Below, piece after piece: positions 1 to 10,564 of a stretch of 64,000 nt of DNA (positions are counted from its first letter, which is position 1; every line of letters starts with the position of its first letter). Position numbers and translations under genes: made by a program. The notes below the pieces were generated by a model. That model saw only the letters and a list, made by a program, of their open reading frames with translations. It did not search any database and had not been told where the DNA came from. Origin of the DNA: Favolaschia claudopus (Eukaryota; Basidiomycota; Agaricomycetes; Agaricales; Mycenaceae); the NCBI GenBank assembly GCA_037176885.1, contig JAWWNJ010000044.1, positions 186,001-250,000 of the forward strand, given 5' to 3'.

Positions 1-1396
1 GGGCCACGCCTGACCTTTGTTTCATCCATGCTTCGAACTGGGCCTTGTTGAATCCACGCTGTCTGCCCCTTTTCCGTCTTCTACCAGACTCGTCCTTTTT
101 CCCTGCCCGTCGGGTTTTTTTATGCGGACTCGCAGGGACCCCTTGCGAGGACATGCCGCTCTGAATTGGCGGCGGGATATACACGGGCCCGAATGCTACC
201 CGCCTAGCTCGAAGTTCGTCTCGGATGTTGTCCTGTAAGCCAGCTTCCCAAGAACCATGAACTTGGGGTAAACAGCCCATTCCAAGTTCATCGACAGCAT
301 CCCCACCGTCGTCCTCAAAGCCACCCATTACGCTGTCGTCGAACTCTGGTCCAGTCTGCACAACACCCTTCATACATTCGGTTAGATTCTTGAGTGCCAT
401 TGTCGGAGACATCACATGAGGATCAGCCTGTGGCTTCGCCGGTGGCTCGGGAAGGCCGACCTTGATCAATTTCAAGGACGGGGAGCCTGGATCAAGATCC
501 ATGCAGGCGTGTTCCGCCGGCTCCAAAGCTTTCGTGAGACTCGTGTTTGCGGCTGTGTCAGATTCAAGGGTAGACGGGTGGACGAGGCGCACTGTTCCAT
601 CCTCTTTCTCAGGCTGGACATCAACCTTTGAGCCTGTTATGTCTTGCTCAGGACAGGATCTGCGGAGAGGAGAGCGGAGAGAGACGGAGTCAGCCTCGTC
701 CGTGATTTTGATACGACCGTCGGAGGTCCGTCTGTTCCGTGCACGAAGTATCTTCACATCCCGAGCAACATGTGGTGGTGGTGGAGGAATCGAAACATAC
801 CACCGCTGTTGGGAAACAGGTTCACGAGGAGCAAATTTCGGTAACGGCGACGTCGTCGACGAATCCGAGGATAAAAGCAGGCGCACGCGCCGCAGTTGCT
901 GTGGCGGTTGTGGTTTCTGCGGCAGCTGTACTGATGCAACTACACGCTGCGATTCCGGAACAGAGACCAGCATTGCTGGTAACGGCAAAGGTATACGCGA
1001 CTCTGCTGTTGATGAGTTTGGGGGCAAGACCGGGACGAGTGTACTCTTTGGAGAAGGGTCGGTTGAGGATATATGTTGGAGGGCAATGGGATGAGAGTCT
1101 GGCTCCATTGTCGAGTGCCTCTTGTACGGCGCGTGCGAGTCGTCCCCTGACGACTTTCCGAGCACCGGTGAAACCTTGTGCTCATGAGAAGGCTTGGCCA
1201 CCTGGCTGAGCGTTCGCACCGCTGAAACTGCGACACTCGCAGGAACTTGTGCCCTCATCCTTGTGGCCACAATCTCTGGTTCCGACTCCGAATCTGAATC
1301 CAGTGAGACAATTTCCAACTCAGAATCTGAGGGGATCGAGATAATGTCATCTCCGGACGCGGGATTGAGTGCGCCGGAATCGGTCGAAATGCTCAT
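1..1396 (-). CDS. Partial hypothetical protein with SUMO-interaction-like N-terminus (3' end outside window)
   Basis: An open frame of 465 codons starts at an ATG at 1396 and runs off the left edge with no stop. The first 35 residues hold two hydrophobic-acidic motifs, IISIPSDSE and EIVSLDSDSESE, which resemble SUMO-interacting motifs. The rest is Pro/Ser-rich and probably disordered, and it turns basic near the edge (KKTRRAGKK, GRRRKRGRQRG), like a nuclear localisation or DNA-binding tail. The frame also stays open for some codons upstream of the ATG, so an earlier exon is possible. No domain was recognised. A nuclear, SUMO-binding role is inferred from composition only. Forward-strand frames over the same bases are low-complexity shadows. 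Confidence 0.6.
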   Translation of the reverse strand, partial: MSISTDSGALNPASGDDIISIPSDSELEIVSLDSDSESEPEIVATRMRAQVPASVAVSAVRTLSQVAKPSHEHKVSPVLGKSSGDDSHAPYKRHSTMEPDSHPIALQHISSTDPSPKSTLVPVLPPNSSTAESRIPLPLPAMLVSVPESQRVVASVQLPQKPQPPQQLRRVRLLLSSDSSTTSPLPKFAPREPVSQQRWYVSIPPPPPHVARDVKILRARNRRTSDGRIKITDEADSVSLRSPLRRSCPEQDITGSKVDVQPEKEDGTVRLVHPSTLESDTAANTSLTKALEPAEHACMDLDPGSPSLKLIKVGLPEPPAKPQADPHVMSPTMALKNLTECMKGVVQTGPEFDDSVMGGFEDDGGDAVDELGMGCLPQVHGSWEAGLQDNIRDELRARRVAFGPVYIPPPIQSGMSSQGVPASPHKKTRRAGKKDESGRRRKRGRQRGFNKAQFEAWMKQRSGVA

Positions 1397-2401
1397 GCTT
1401 TCGAAATTGCTACGTTTGTAATGGGTGTGGAAGTGGTGGTATACAGGTGGCAAGAGGAGCGTCTGGAGAGCCGACCGGGCGTTGTCATAGTCCCAGGTTG
1501 GGGGGAAAGTTTTTTTCTACACCTGGCTCAGAAAAGCTTCCCGCAGCTAAAAAAGAGGCAAACCATGATATCTTCGATAAATTTGGCAGGCCGAATGATG
1601 AATTCCCGGGCGTAATGCAAAAGATGAACCCCACAATCAATATTGTTGGGTTGACGAGGGACCTTGAAACCAATTATACAACGTCCTGCCCGGTATTATT
1701 CCCCACTCACTTGAAGATGCACTCCTGCAGCGATGGACAAATTAAGACACTGATCTTCAGCTAGTTTCTTGAGATATGACTCCAGCTTATTGAGTGCTGT
1801 TGTACGTTGTTCTCCCATCGAGTCAATGATCCAAAACTGAGCGCTAGACGGAGACTTCAGCTTTCACACACACAAGGATAGAGAGACGAACTTGATGGGG
1901 AAAGCCCTTCGCCGGTTTGATTGAATTGAAAGACTCAAATTGGGGATATAGGCAACGGCCAGATACCAGTGGGCTCTATGAGGATGTGATTGAGCACTTC
2001 GCCGAAACGAAAACAACCAACACGTACTCAGTTTGGTCGTTAATTGGTAACACAAGATACCGCGTGGTTTTCAGGTTGGGTCTGTTCCAGTCCTTTACCC
2101 CGTCGGAACCTCTGTTTGCCGTACAGAGAACAGTGAATGAGAGAATAGGGAAATGAGAGAATAGGAAACTATTATGCATACCTTTTACTCAACGTTTCGT
2201 AAAAATACGAGTTGTAGACAAACAATTCTGATACCTGGGGAGAACCATTTTCCTGGAATATTGACGCCGATTGCGACCAAAGTCTATGGAATATTTTGTA
2301 TTGCATCAGCAACATTCATGAAGTGACATACCCTAAACTGAATTGGATCAATGCATCGTTGAGGAAACGCTTTCGAGCAACCCGGAGGAAATCTTCAACG
2401 T
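1397..2401. other. Intergenic, no gene seen
   Basis: Short frames on both strands lack recognisable motifs. Nothing repeated or structured stands out. Confidence 0.4.
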
Positions 2402-3616
2402 TTAGAGGGTGAGGACCGGTGGAAAGCCTGTAGCAAATGATGAGGACAAAATCACGGCTTCCGCGTCAACACTAACGTACATCAACTTCTTGTGCTTAGA
2501 CTCCCGAAGAAAATCGTTGAAAGATATTGATGTTGTGGTCGGTGCTGGTGCTGACGGGACTACAGTGGCACCAAAGCGCTTGCCATGGAATTCGTAGCCT
2601 TCTAGTGTCTCGTGTTGCACGGCATCTGCGAGTTCCGGAGGGTCAAGGTAGGAGGAGGTGCGTGTGGTTGAGATAGTTTTGTTGAGTACAATAATGGGCC
2701 GTATGAGGAAGCATGGAACACCAGCACACAAGTAGGTGAGCAGCCGTTGCGATGGGAGGTTGGCTCCGTTGATCCAAAGGCCCATATACCCGTCGTCTAC
2801 TTTCGAAGGTTCATCGTTTATGGAAGTCATCTGTGAAAATCGGTTAGGACTTCCGACCAACAAGATATAGCTATTGAGACATACTCGGCAACGTCCGGAA
2901 TTCGATACCATGTCTATCCATGCGCATTTCTCTAATAATTCGCGTTGCAGTTTCCGGCAAACGTCGACGGCACACGAAAACTTTCTGATTTTATGCACAT
3001 CTTCCAAACTTTCCTGTGTGGTCAAATATATGGATGCTTCGGTGATGGAACGATCATGGCTATGTGCTTTGAGCTCGCTGATTTTGCGATCAGCCTCTCT
3101 GTGCTTCCTACACAACGCGTCGACGAAGTTGGGGTGCAAGCTGCCAAGATAGTAATCAGGTATGGCGCGCCAAACTTTAAAAATTTCAGTGTGAGCAAGC
3201 TCAGAGCTGCCACGGCGGATGTAAGGCAACCACGGGCGATATGGGTCGTAATGCTGGGGTGAGATCGTTGGATCTCGTGGTCCAAGCTGTCCGTCGAAAC
3301 GGCGGGAATCAGAAGGTGGAAGTTCCCGTGAGGCCTGACCCCGAGGCTGTACACCAGGATAATAAGGCATACGGGTTGAGTTGGGACTGCCAGCTTCGAA
3401 AGAGTCGCCATTGATGGCTAGGATCCGTCGATTCCGTTTCAGTGCTAAGCCTCCCAGGTCGCCCCCTGAGAGGTCGAGTAGAGGAGGAGCATCGTATCCA
3501 GCGAAAGCCGGAAGTCTAGCTTCTGTGTAAACACAGGAGTAGTTGGGATCGGTCGTGAGGTCGAGGTCACTGTCGGTGTCCTCAAAGAAGTAATCCATAT
3601 CAAGGTCCAAATCCAT
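2402..3616 (-). CDS. Hypothetical protein, 404 aa, single exon
   Basis: An intronless frame of 404 codons begins at a true ATG. The N-terminus is very acidic (MDLDLDMDYFFEDTDSDLD). A basic/coiled middle (about residues 170-235) ends in a Cys-rich stretch containing CRVC. Around residue 275 the text GLWINGANLPSQRLL is followed by a hydrophobic strand (TYLCAGVPCFLI). That layout resembles a recurring module I associate with large Agaricomycete hypothetical proteins, but I cannot name the family. The length and lack of internal stops argue for a real gene. The large forward-strand frames inside it are shadows. Confidence 0.6.
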   Translation of the reverse strand: MDLDLDMDYFFEDTDSDLDLTTDPNYSCVYTEARLPAFAGYDAPPLLDLSGGDLGGLALKRNRRILAINGDSFEAGSPNSTRMPYYPGVQPRGQASRELPPSDSRRFDGQLGPRDPTISPQHYDPYRPWLPYIRRGSSELAHTEIFKVWRAIPDYYLGSLHPNFVDALCRKHREADRKISELKAHSHDRSITEASIYLTTQESLEDVHKIRKFSCAVDVCRKLQRELLEKCAWIDMVSNSGRCRVCLNSYILLVGSPNRFSQMTSINDEPSKVDDGYMGLWINGANLPSQRLLTYLCAGVPCFLIRPIIVLNKTISTTRTSSYLDPPELADAVQHETLEGYEFHGKRFGATVVPSAPAPTTTSISFNDFLRESKHKKLMYVSVDAEAVILSSSFATGFPPVLTL

Positions 3617-4780
3617 AGCCCGTGGTCAAGATAAGAGTCAAGGGGAAGAGTTGAGAACGGCGGCAACAGGAAAACTTTTGAACAAGGAGTAAATCCTGAG
3701 ATAGGGTGACACAATGTGACACAAAAAGTTGTCGGAATCAGACTTTTCCTCTCACAGCGTGACCGACGACGCGATCACATGGGCTGGCTTTTTCTTGACT
3801 CGTTCGTTCGTTGTGAGTCGTGACTAGTCTTCGCCTCCACGAGCCTCTGTCAGCTCCTTGACTCAGTCTCTTCGGCCTGTTGACTCGTGTGGATGGAGTC
3901 ATTTGTTTCTGACCTATAAGGATGTCCAATGTGACCCACCTTCTCCCATCTTCTCCCACTTCCCCAACCCATCGCCGTCGTCTCCCATCACCTCTCTTCT
4001 CACCAGCGCTACCAAGAATTGAAAGCATCTTCCGAGTTCCTCTACCTCCCATTACCGCTCAAGATTCAAGAGTTTCGTTACCGGGGACACGACATGTCAA
4101 GTTTCTTGTGGTCATTATTCAAGACTTCCTTCTCTACTTCAATTACATCAAATTGCTGCATATTTTCTTCGCTTCGAACCACTTCCATATACGGCTGTCA
4201 TATACGGCTGTCGATCTCTCCGAGTAATTCAAGTCCACAGACCCTCGAAGCTTGTCAAACTGTCCACTTGGGTTCCAAGCCTAGCGAGTCCGTCTTGCTT
4301 CAACTTCATAGATTCTTAGTCTGCAGAAAATTTGCTTCCGGTTACAGCATACCACAGGTATGAGGGACAATATGTAGCGTCTGCTTACAAGAGACTGACT
4401 AGTTTCCGGTGTCACGAAGCTTAAGGATGGTGAATATTCAAGATAAAATTTGATTATACAATTTAACGAGTGTGTGGTCTTTGTGGTCTGCACGCTTCTC
4501 TCTCCCAGACGCTAATCATTCCTGTTAGCCATCTGTTCTCATCCCCGGCTTTCACCGCCCGTCCTGCCGAATCCTTCCTCCCGCTCTCCATACCCTCCCG
4601 ATTCCCGAAGGATTAAGAGCATCCTCCGAACAGCTATTTCTGTCGCATGACTACATGCGTCGATGGGTGCTTTCTCAGACAGCAACACCTGTCCCACATT
4701 TCAAAAGCTTGTCCTTTTTGAAAACCTGCAGTTGTTTACCACCGAGTTTGCAAAGTATTACTTAGCACTCGTACTCTGGT
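3617..4780. other. Intergenic, no gene seen
   Basis: Pyrimidine-rich sequence with short frames only. A 13-base tandem pair (atatacggctgtc) lies near 4187-4212. No coding support was found. Confidence 0.4.
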
Positions 4781-4836
4781 CCGGCCCAATGAGAGCTGGT
4801 CGACGCGAAGCGTCGACCGAGCGAGCTTTGGGCCGG
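4781..4836. repeat. Long interrupted hairpin
   Basis: Two nested inverted repeats are visible. The inner arms GGTCGACGC and GCGTCGACC form a perfect 9 bp stem around a GAA loop (4798-4818). The outer arms CCGGCCCAA and TTGGGCCGG (4781-4789 and 4828-4836) pair around it. It could be a transposon-terminal structure or an extruding cruciform. It lies about 100 bases left of the first 137-139 bp direct repeat. Confidence 0.6.
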
Positions 4837-4936
4837 GCCCCCGTATCTTAACCGTATGTGTTTAGAACTTTCATGCTTTGAATGATCAGTAGATAAATTT
4901 ACGGCCGCTAGACTGCGTAACACTTGGACTCGACGT

Positions 4937-5075
4937 TACAGTTGTTTACGACTTGTTTATTTACTTCGGGGAATAAGACACAATTTTTTCTGGAGTATAC
5001 ACTATCTACATCTGCGCTAGCTTTAAGCCGAGATAGTGGGCTTTGCCGCGCGCGCGCGGGCCTACTGGGATTATT
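4937..5075 (+). repeat. Dispersed direct repeat, copy A
   Basis: This stretch aligns along its length with 9185-9321 in the same orientation. Shared blocks include TACAGTTGTTTAC, ACACTATCTACATCTG, ATAGTGGGCTTT and GGGCCTACTG. Both copies keep a stem (CACTATC and GATAGTG) and a GC-alternating run (GCCGCGCGCGC). Similarity is roughly three-quarters by eye. The two copies bracket about 4.1 kb that holds three gene remnants or genes. Confidence 0.7.
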
Positions 5076-5494
5076 TGTGTATAGCTATTGACAATCACAT
5101 GACCAGCCACGGAAAACCCCGGTGCAATAAGGACGGCATTCGGCCATCAACGGCAAACGGCATACAGTGGGAATTTTTTCTAACTTGACCAAAACGACGA
5201 TGGGGTCATGGGGTGAATAGCGAACACTGCGAATACACGGACGGAGTGACGCTTTTCAGGATTACAAGACATACATATAACTACAGAACCAATACTTTAC
5301 AACAGGCCTTAGAATAATGCCCTTCCTGCTGTGAACAGGTCAGCAAAGCAGATATCAAAGTAATAAGTGAAATACTCACTTGAAGAGAAGGCTTTCGATA
5401 GGTTTGGTTGGTTGAACAACTAGTGCAATACATTATCAGACATTATGCAACAAGAAAATAACGAAGCGGGATGCAATACCTCCTAAGAGAAGGA

Positions 5495-6772
5495 CTAGTT
5501 TCCGGCCTTTCTCTTGTTCTTCTTCCTGCTCGGTTGCTCCACCGTCGACGCTTCGAAGGCGATATCAGACGAAAGGGAGTCTTCGTTCACGAGAGGAAGC
5601 GGGTCATCTAAGTAACACCCATTCAATGTCGCGACGGTAAGTCAGAAAAAAAAACTATAACCTTCCAAACTTGAAGGCCAACTAATAGAGTCGTCATCGT
5701 CGCCCATCGCGGCGTCTTGACCAATGGAAGCTTCTGCAAGACCGCCAACTAACGGACCCGACTCCGTCACCTTGAACCTCAAACTAAAATCGGTGAACTC
5801 AGGCGGAGGAGGAACGGCATTGGACACAGTCCCCTCAAAGCCTGGAGGTACCAAGATGGCCCGTTTCTCCACTGGTAAGGTAGAATGGTCCAAGATCTTG
5901 ACACTATGGGCATTGATTTGATATATCTAGGGCCATGAATGAAAAGCGATCACTCAAACAGTTCAAGCTCACCTTTCTCTTTCGCGGGCGAGCCACACCC
6001 TTGGAATCTACATCGTTCATGACGAAGATGTGAAGAGTCGCACTAACTAGGACCAATGTTCCAGGACGAAGTTTCTCATAAGATTCCTAGGGAGGTACAA
6101 GGGCATCTTCCGTTTCTCCAGGCTTTCGATCGACGGTAGCGTCCCTCACGTCGAGTTGAATCAACTTCGCCTTGACATGTCGAAAATAATCGCCCCCATA
6201 ATCGATCAGTAACCGGGGGTCATAGAAAGCTCCCAGTTTGATGTCGGTATCTGCCCACCGGTCAGCCACATACTTCCCAGCAGTGACGAACACTCACCAC
6301 GAGGTCTAGCTACGACGCTGGACGTTCGGACAGAAAAAGAAGCGGGCATGGCTTTGTCTGCCTGAGTCTCGACGACTTCGTCGAGCTTGCGCTTCGTACG
6401 ACGGGCAGTGGGTGCTACAGTGCCGGATGCCGCAGGTATCTGGAAACATGATAAACGAAGGACAATTCTGACAGCTATGAAAAGATAACACGTACTCCGT
6501 ATTTAGGCATCATATGGACAACGATGATATCGTCCTCGGTGCCATCTGCAAGGGATCGCATCCAAGGGCGATTAGTGTACTCCTGGAGAACCCCGTGTCA
6601 AAACATGATACCCATGTCGAAATCGAGATCTCACCTGGGGGGGAGTCTCTCGCTCCTCGATCCGAAGTTCGTGGTCAATAGCATCGCGAAGAGGGATTGT
6701 CTGATTGTTGAAAAAATTGGCAAGGCGAACCGTAGCACACGTAGGCATCACAAGAGCGAGTATGTCCTTCAC
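5495..6772 (-). pseudogene. OB-fold-like family gene with an in-frame nonsense codon
   Basis: Spliced exons give about 338 residues. Exon 1 is 6635-6772 (46 codons, starting MKDILALVMPTC), followed by exons reading EYTNRPWMRSL, a basic RRTKRKLDEVV region, DTDIKLGAFYDPR, the stretch YEKLRPGTLVLVSATL, then YQINAHSVKILD, ending in the basic tail SRKKNKRKAGN. Introns are about 45-60 bases and phases agree. One codon breaks the frame: TAG just after LVPP (near 6090), where the relative at 57-60.6 kb has Trp in LPRW. The YDxR/PW/PG pattern suggests a small beta-barrel, OB-like, as in single-strand DNA-binding proteins. That assignment is inference without a search. If the stop is an assembly error, the gene would be intact. 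Confidence 0.5.
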
Positions 6773-6853
6773 CGTTTTCTTCGTGTCGTCAATAGGTTGA
6801 AACTAACATAGTGTAGGATTAGCAGCAAAACAAACCGGAGCAGAGCTGGCCAG

Positions 6854-7909
6854 TTGACGCGCTCGCTGTTCCACGCGCAATATCCAGTGCCAAACGTTAC
6901 TTCGTTGACAATCGAAGGCAGCACGTACAATACGGGGGAATATCCATGCCGAGACACCCTTCCTCCATGGACACAAGCGTTAACGCCTGACCAGACACTC
7001 ATGCACTGGACCTGGCCACAGCCGTCGAAACTGAAGAAGGTTACTTTGCTCTGGACTCTGACGCCCGAAACGCGAAACGCGCTTCAGCCTGCCTTGGCTG
7101 GAGATCAAGAGCTACGCTGAATTCAACACAGCGCGAATCCACGGTGCCTTGCCTGCCTCCCATCTCACAATCTTCGCGTTCTCTGCTTAAGCGGAGTGCG
7201 ATTCCCTTCTACCAGTCATCATCCAGTGACCTTTCCACGAATACAGGAGCTGAATTTCGTTGTACCGTGGCGCGATGTTCCGGGTGATGGACATTTCATT
7301 GGAATTCACTTTCCCAACCTTCAGGTGCTTCGTCTGCACGCACGTAGCGTTCGAGGCTTCGGAGAGGAAGCCGCAGCTGCTGTATTCCACAACGACTTGG
7401 AAGCGTTCTTGGACAGATGCCGTGCATTGTCTCGCGTCTGTTTTGCCTTTCAAATTCCATTTTCTGGAGACGTCGTGATCCGTCATATGCGCGCCATGCC
7501 CGCTTTGCGTTCGCTGCATATATTTGGAGCGGATCGCAACATGATGGATGCTCAATTTACCTTGGGTCTTGCTGCCGAACTGGTAGCACCAGGACTCCAA
7601 TTACTCTCTCTGCAACCAGGGCGATACTGGGATGAACATACAGACGAACACCCGCATCAGAGATCAGATCTCGTACATGCCTTCGAACGGCGATTCGAGC
7701 TTGGTCTGGAAGTCCTGGATTTCTCACATGGAGCAGTGCATTCAGGAGTTCACTCTAAAACATGTCACGACCTATGGGAAGCAGCGGCCGGTTGGAATTG
7801 GGTGTACGATAGATGGGCAGTGGGTGGAGTAAAAGTTTCAGAGTCTCTCCGCAACGATCTTGGAATCCTAGCAGCGAGGAAGGAAGTATGTATCAAACTG
7901 GACGCTTGA
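6854..7909 (+). pseudogene. F-box/leucine-rich-repeat protein relic
   Basis: Two blocks in different frames together resemble the C-terminal LRR part of an Agaricomycete F-box protein. The first (6854 to about 7120) reads VPNVTSLTIEGSTYN and PSKLKKVTLLWTLTPETR. The second (about 7170-7909) reads FPRIQELNFVVPW, FPNLQVLRLHARS and MRAMPALRSLHIFG, ending RKEVCIKLDA. A frame change near 7165 (from ASHLTI to RVLCLSG) is needed to join them. No F-box is visible upstream, because that DNA belongs to the reverse-strand gene ending its first exon at 6772. I read it as a truncated, frameshifted copy. It could instead be a spliced gene with an unusual 5' end. Confidence 0.5.
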
Positions 7910-8316
7910 TATAGAAAACAAATATATGTATTGCTTGTATTCGAATCACATTTCTATTGTATCTACACATTCGTTAAACAAGTTACTCACCTCTTATGAA
8001 ATTGTGATAAGAACCTATTCCAAACGGTAAGTTTTGAGTACCATAATATTTCACTCACCGAATGGGTAGGGAGCCAGGGACAAGACGCGAGCGACTACTT
8101 GATTGAGACGCACGCAGCCGGTGTGGGACTTCGCAGCAGGTATGTGTCTGATTATTGCATGTCATCACCGGAGTTCAAGTTAAACAAAAAGGTTCGCCAA
8201 CCATTGGATTAAAATCTTTGGCAATGTACATTGGATCGGTCGAAAGCAATATCGCGTCAAAAATCTACTCTGCAGACAGTAAGTAAACGGATAGATTCAA
8301 AGAGACTGAATCGGAC

Positions 8317-8987
8317 TCACCTATCGATCCGCTGAGCAGTGGCGATCAAGGTTTGCTCTACCACTCGTTTGATATCCACCGTCCGCCCGATCCCCGCCTT
8401 CCAGAAGAATTCCCTATGGTGTCCCCCACACACACAATCGACCTTCTTGATATTGATGCCCCGCACCCGAAGGCGGGCATGAATCATCGCCTCTAATGCG
8501 AGGTTCGCTTTCGTATTGAAATAAAATACCACTCACCCGTCAACTTGACACAATCAGTCGCCCAGTACGAAATCCACCGCATGCGTCCACAGTCTCTATA
8601 TTCCCTCCGCCGCCGATCGATATTGTTCGTCAATCCGTATTTGACGCGAGTTCCGATATAAACTCCAGACCGGTTGTAGACGCGTTGCGTGAAGGCATAA
8701 ATAAACCCTCCATAGTCTTGGTACGGGTTTACATTGCATAGAAATCTGAGGCGCTGAAGCGCGGTCATACGCGAACTGAATACAGATTTATACAAAATAT
8801 TGTGTTCCGAAAACAGAGAAATAAAATCGCTTACAATCGTTTCATAAACGCGCGTCTTCGACGCTCGCCAGCCGACCAACGAGCCGGGCGCACTCCAACT
8901 GTAGTGGTCGACATATGAGTAGAAGAAGAGGTTGTAAAGGTCGAAATTCGACGAAATTCGAGAAATATAAAGAGATTCGAACGGCAT
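8317..8987 (-). CDS. T5orf172/GIY-YIG-type domain protein
   Basis: Two exons are joined by a 44-base GT-AG intron (about 8500-8543), giving roughly 207 residues from the ATG at 8987. An in-frame ATG at 9092 would add 35. The core reads GVYIGTRVKYGLTNNIDRRR, then TEAMIHARLR and CVCGGHHREFF. This order (Y-G-x-T-N-x-x-R-R, a Glu-x-x-x-His helix, then Cys-x-Cys and HREFF) matches the fungal T5orf172 proteins, a GIY-YIG nuclease-related family. The frame is uninterrupted, unlike the related copy at 46.2 kb. Nuclease activity is family knowledge, not shown here. The gene is the last one before direct repeat copy B. Confidence 0.7.
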
Positions 8988-9184
8988 CTCGGCCGCCGCG
9001 TTCCGGAAGCTCGGCAGAGCTGTATCACAGCGTTGAGAATGGGGGAAGTGAATCGAAACGCGCGTCTGGTATCGGAAATGTGTCGCGAACATTTGCGAAA
9101 TGCCATCAAAAATATCTGATGGGAGTCACGTGACCGCGTCCGACCGTGTCTAACAAAAATCAAATCGAATTTTGACTGGCGGTG

Positions 9185-9321
9185 TACAGTTGTTTACTAG
9201 TTGTTTGTTTACTTTGAGTTATTACACATTCTTCCATACACTATCTACATCTGAACTAGCTCTAAGACAGGATAGTGGGCTTTCAAAGTTGCCGCGCGCG
9301 CCCGGGCCTACTGTGATTATT
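9185..9321 (+). repeat. Dispersed direct repeat, copy B
   Basis: Partner of 4937-5075, same orientation, with the same stem and GC-alternating run but several substitutions and short indels. Together the copies enclose the OB-like pseudogene, the F-box relic and the T5orf172 gene. Confidence 0.7.
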
Positions 9322-10323
9322 GGTTGACCGCAGTGGACTCTGGGCAGTTGTCGGGCCGGGTCAAGGACTCGGACCCATATATAGCCCCAGTAGGATTCGT
9401 AATGATCACGTAAACATGGGAACTTGGACTTGGGGAGTGACACTAGAGAGAATAGAGCGACTACAAAAGTATTTAGTTCAACTACCTTATCTCCCACTGA
9501 GGCCCCGCTCGCAAGCTCCCATAGCTTCAGCTAGCCACGACTTAGAATGCTTCTGCCGCCTGAGTATTGTTTGACGCTCCAAAAAAAGAAACATAATTTG
9601 AGGTAGGTGACGTAGTCGCCAGCAATTCCTATGATTGCGTCATGAATCCCATAAAAGTAATTTCGCCAATGTTGGAATTCACCATTATCTGGGGTTGAAA
9701 AATGGAAGAACGAAACGAATTTCCTAACCAGTTACACACCAGTTAAAGAATTCTGGGGCAGAAAAAGAGTGCAATATTTGGTATGTTGGCCGCCGGCCAG
9801 GCCCGACGCGACCAACACAACTATATATGTCTCGAATTTTCAGCACTTACCCACATTTTAAGGCATATAACGTCCGGGGAGTGTATAGATGTGCTTCATG
9901 ATGCTAATTTGCTCCCACAATGATAGAGAAATGAGCCAGAAAGTGTCGTGGGAATGAACTGCCAAACTGGTTATACCTCTGGGCGGTAAATTTGAGTAGT
10001 ACGTAGACTTCTTTTGCGCGACGTCTCATCCACTCTACCTCACCTCCCTCCGCCGTTGTCCTGGCTCGCCCGCCGGTTTCCGGTGGCTCACCCCCGCAAT
10101 TCTGCTCCTCAGGCCGCCTCAATCGCCAAGTTTACCTAAAATTCTTCAAGTTCGCGATCGGCAATCCTTCCGTCCCAGTGAGAATGCCTTCCCCAGATAT
10201 GCTCCAATCTGTGCAATTTCGGAACCCAGATTTGAGCATCTCAGAACATCCGTCAACACATCAGAGCAGAAAATCTGGATTTTTTTCTGGGCTGCCCTGC
10301 GCTCACATGCGCAGCTATGCTCA
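9322..10323. other. Intergenic, no gene seen
   Basis: Only short frames without recognisable motifs. Confidence 0.4.
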
Positions 10324-10331
10324 GCTCTGGT

Positions 10332-10556
10332 AGGACCGATGATAATGCTATCAAAGGTTGGCGACAAAAGTTCGGACAAAATTTTGGAAAAATTTTACGA
10401 AAAATTTTCGAAAAATGACCGGTGACCGCCTTGCGAAATAACTCGTTTTGGCCGGTTCAAGTTCAGAAACCGTGGGAACAAAAAATTAGTTCGGACAAAA
10501 TCTCCTCGAGGGCCGATTTTTTGTCGCCAACCTCCGAGAGCATAATCATCGGTCCT
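10332..10556. mobile_element. 225 bp inverted-repeat element (MITE), hAT-like target duplication
   Basis: The element begins AGGACCGATGAT and ends ATCATCGGTCCT. The terminal inverted repeats continue inward for about 45 bases (GGTTGGCGACAAAA and its complement) with a few mismatches. It is flanked by the perfect 8 bp direct repeat GCTCTGGT (10324-10331 and 10557-10564), which is the target-site duplication. An internal direct repeat (GTTCGGACAAAAT) occurs twice. The 8 bp duplication is what hAT elements make. There is no coding capacity, so it is non-autonomous. Confidence 0.85.
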
Positions 10557-10564
10557 GCTCTGGT

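Noticed and set aside
462..1094. 210-codon forward open frame
   Set aside because: Low-complexity, Arg/Gly/Cys-rich shadow of the reverse-strand gene that is open through the whole region.
8500..8528. 29-base intron in the T5orf172 gene
   Set aside because: It would be unusually short. A 44-base intron ending at the next AG keeps the frame and the TEAMIHARLR motif.
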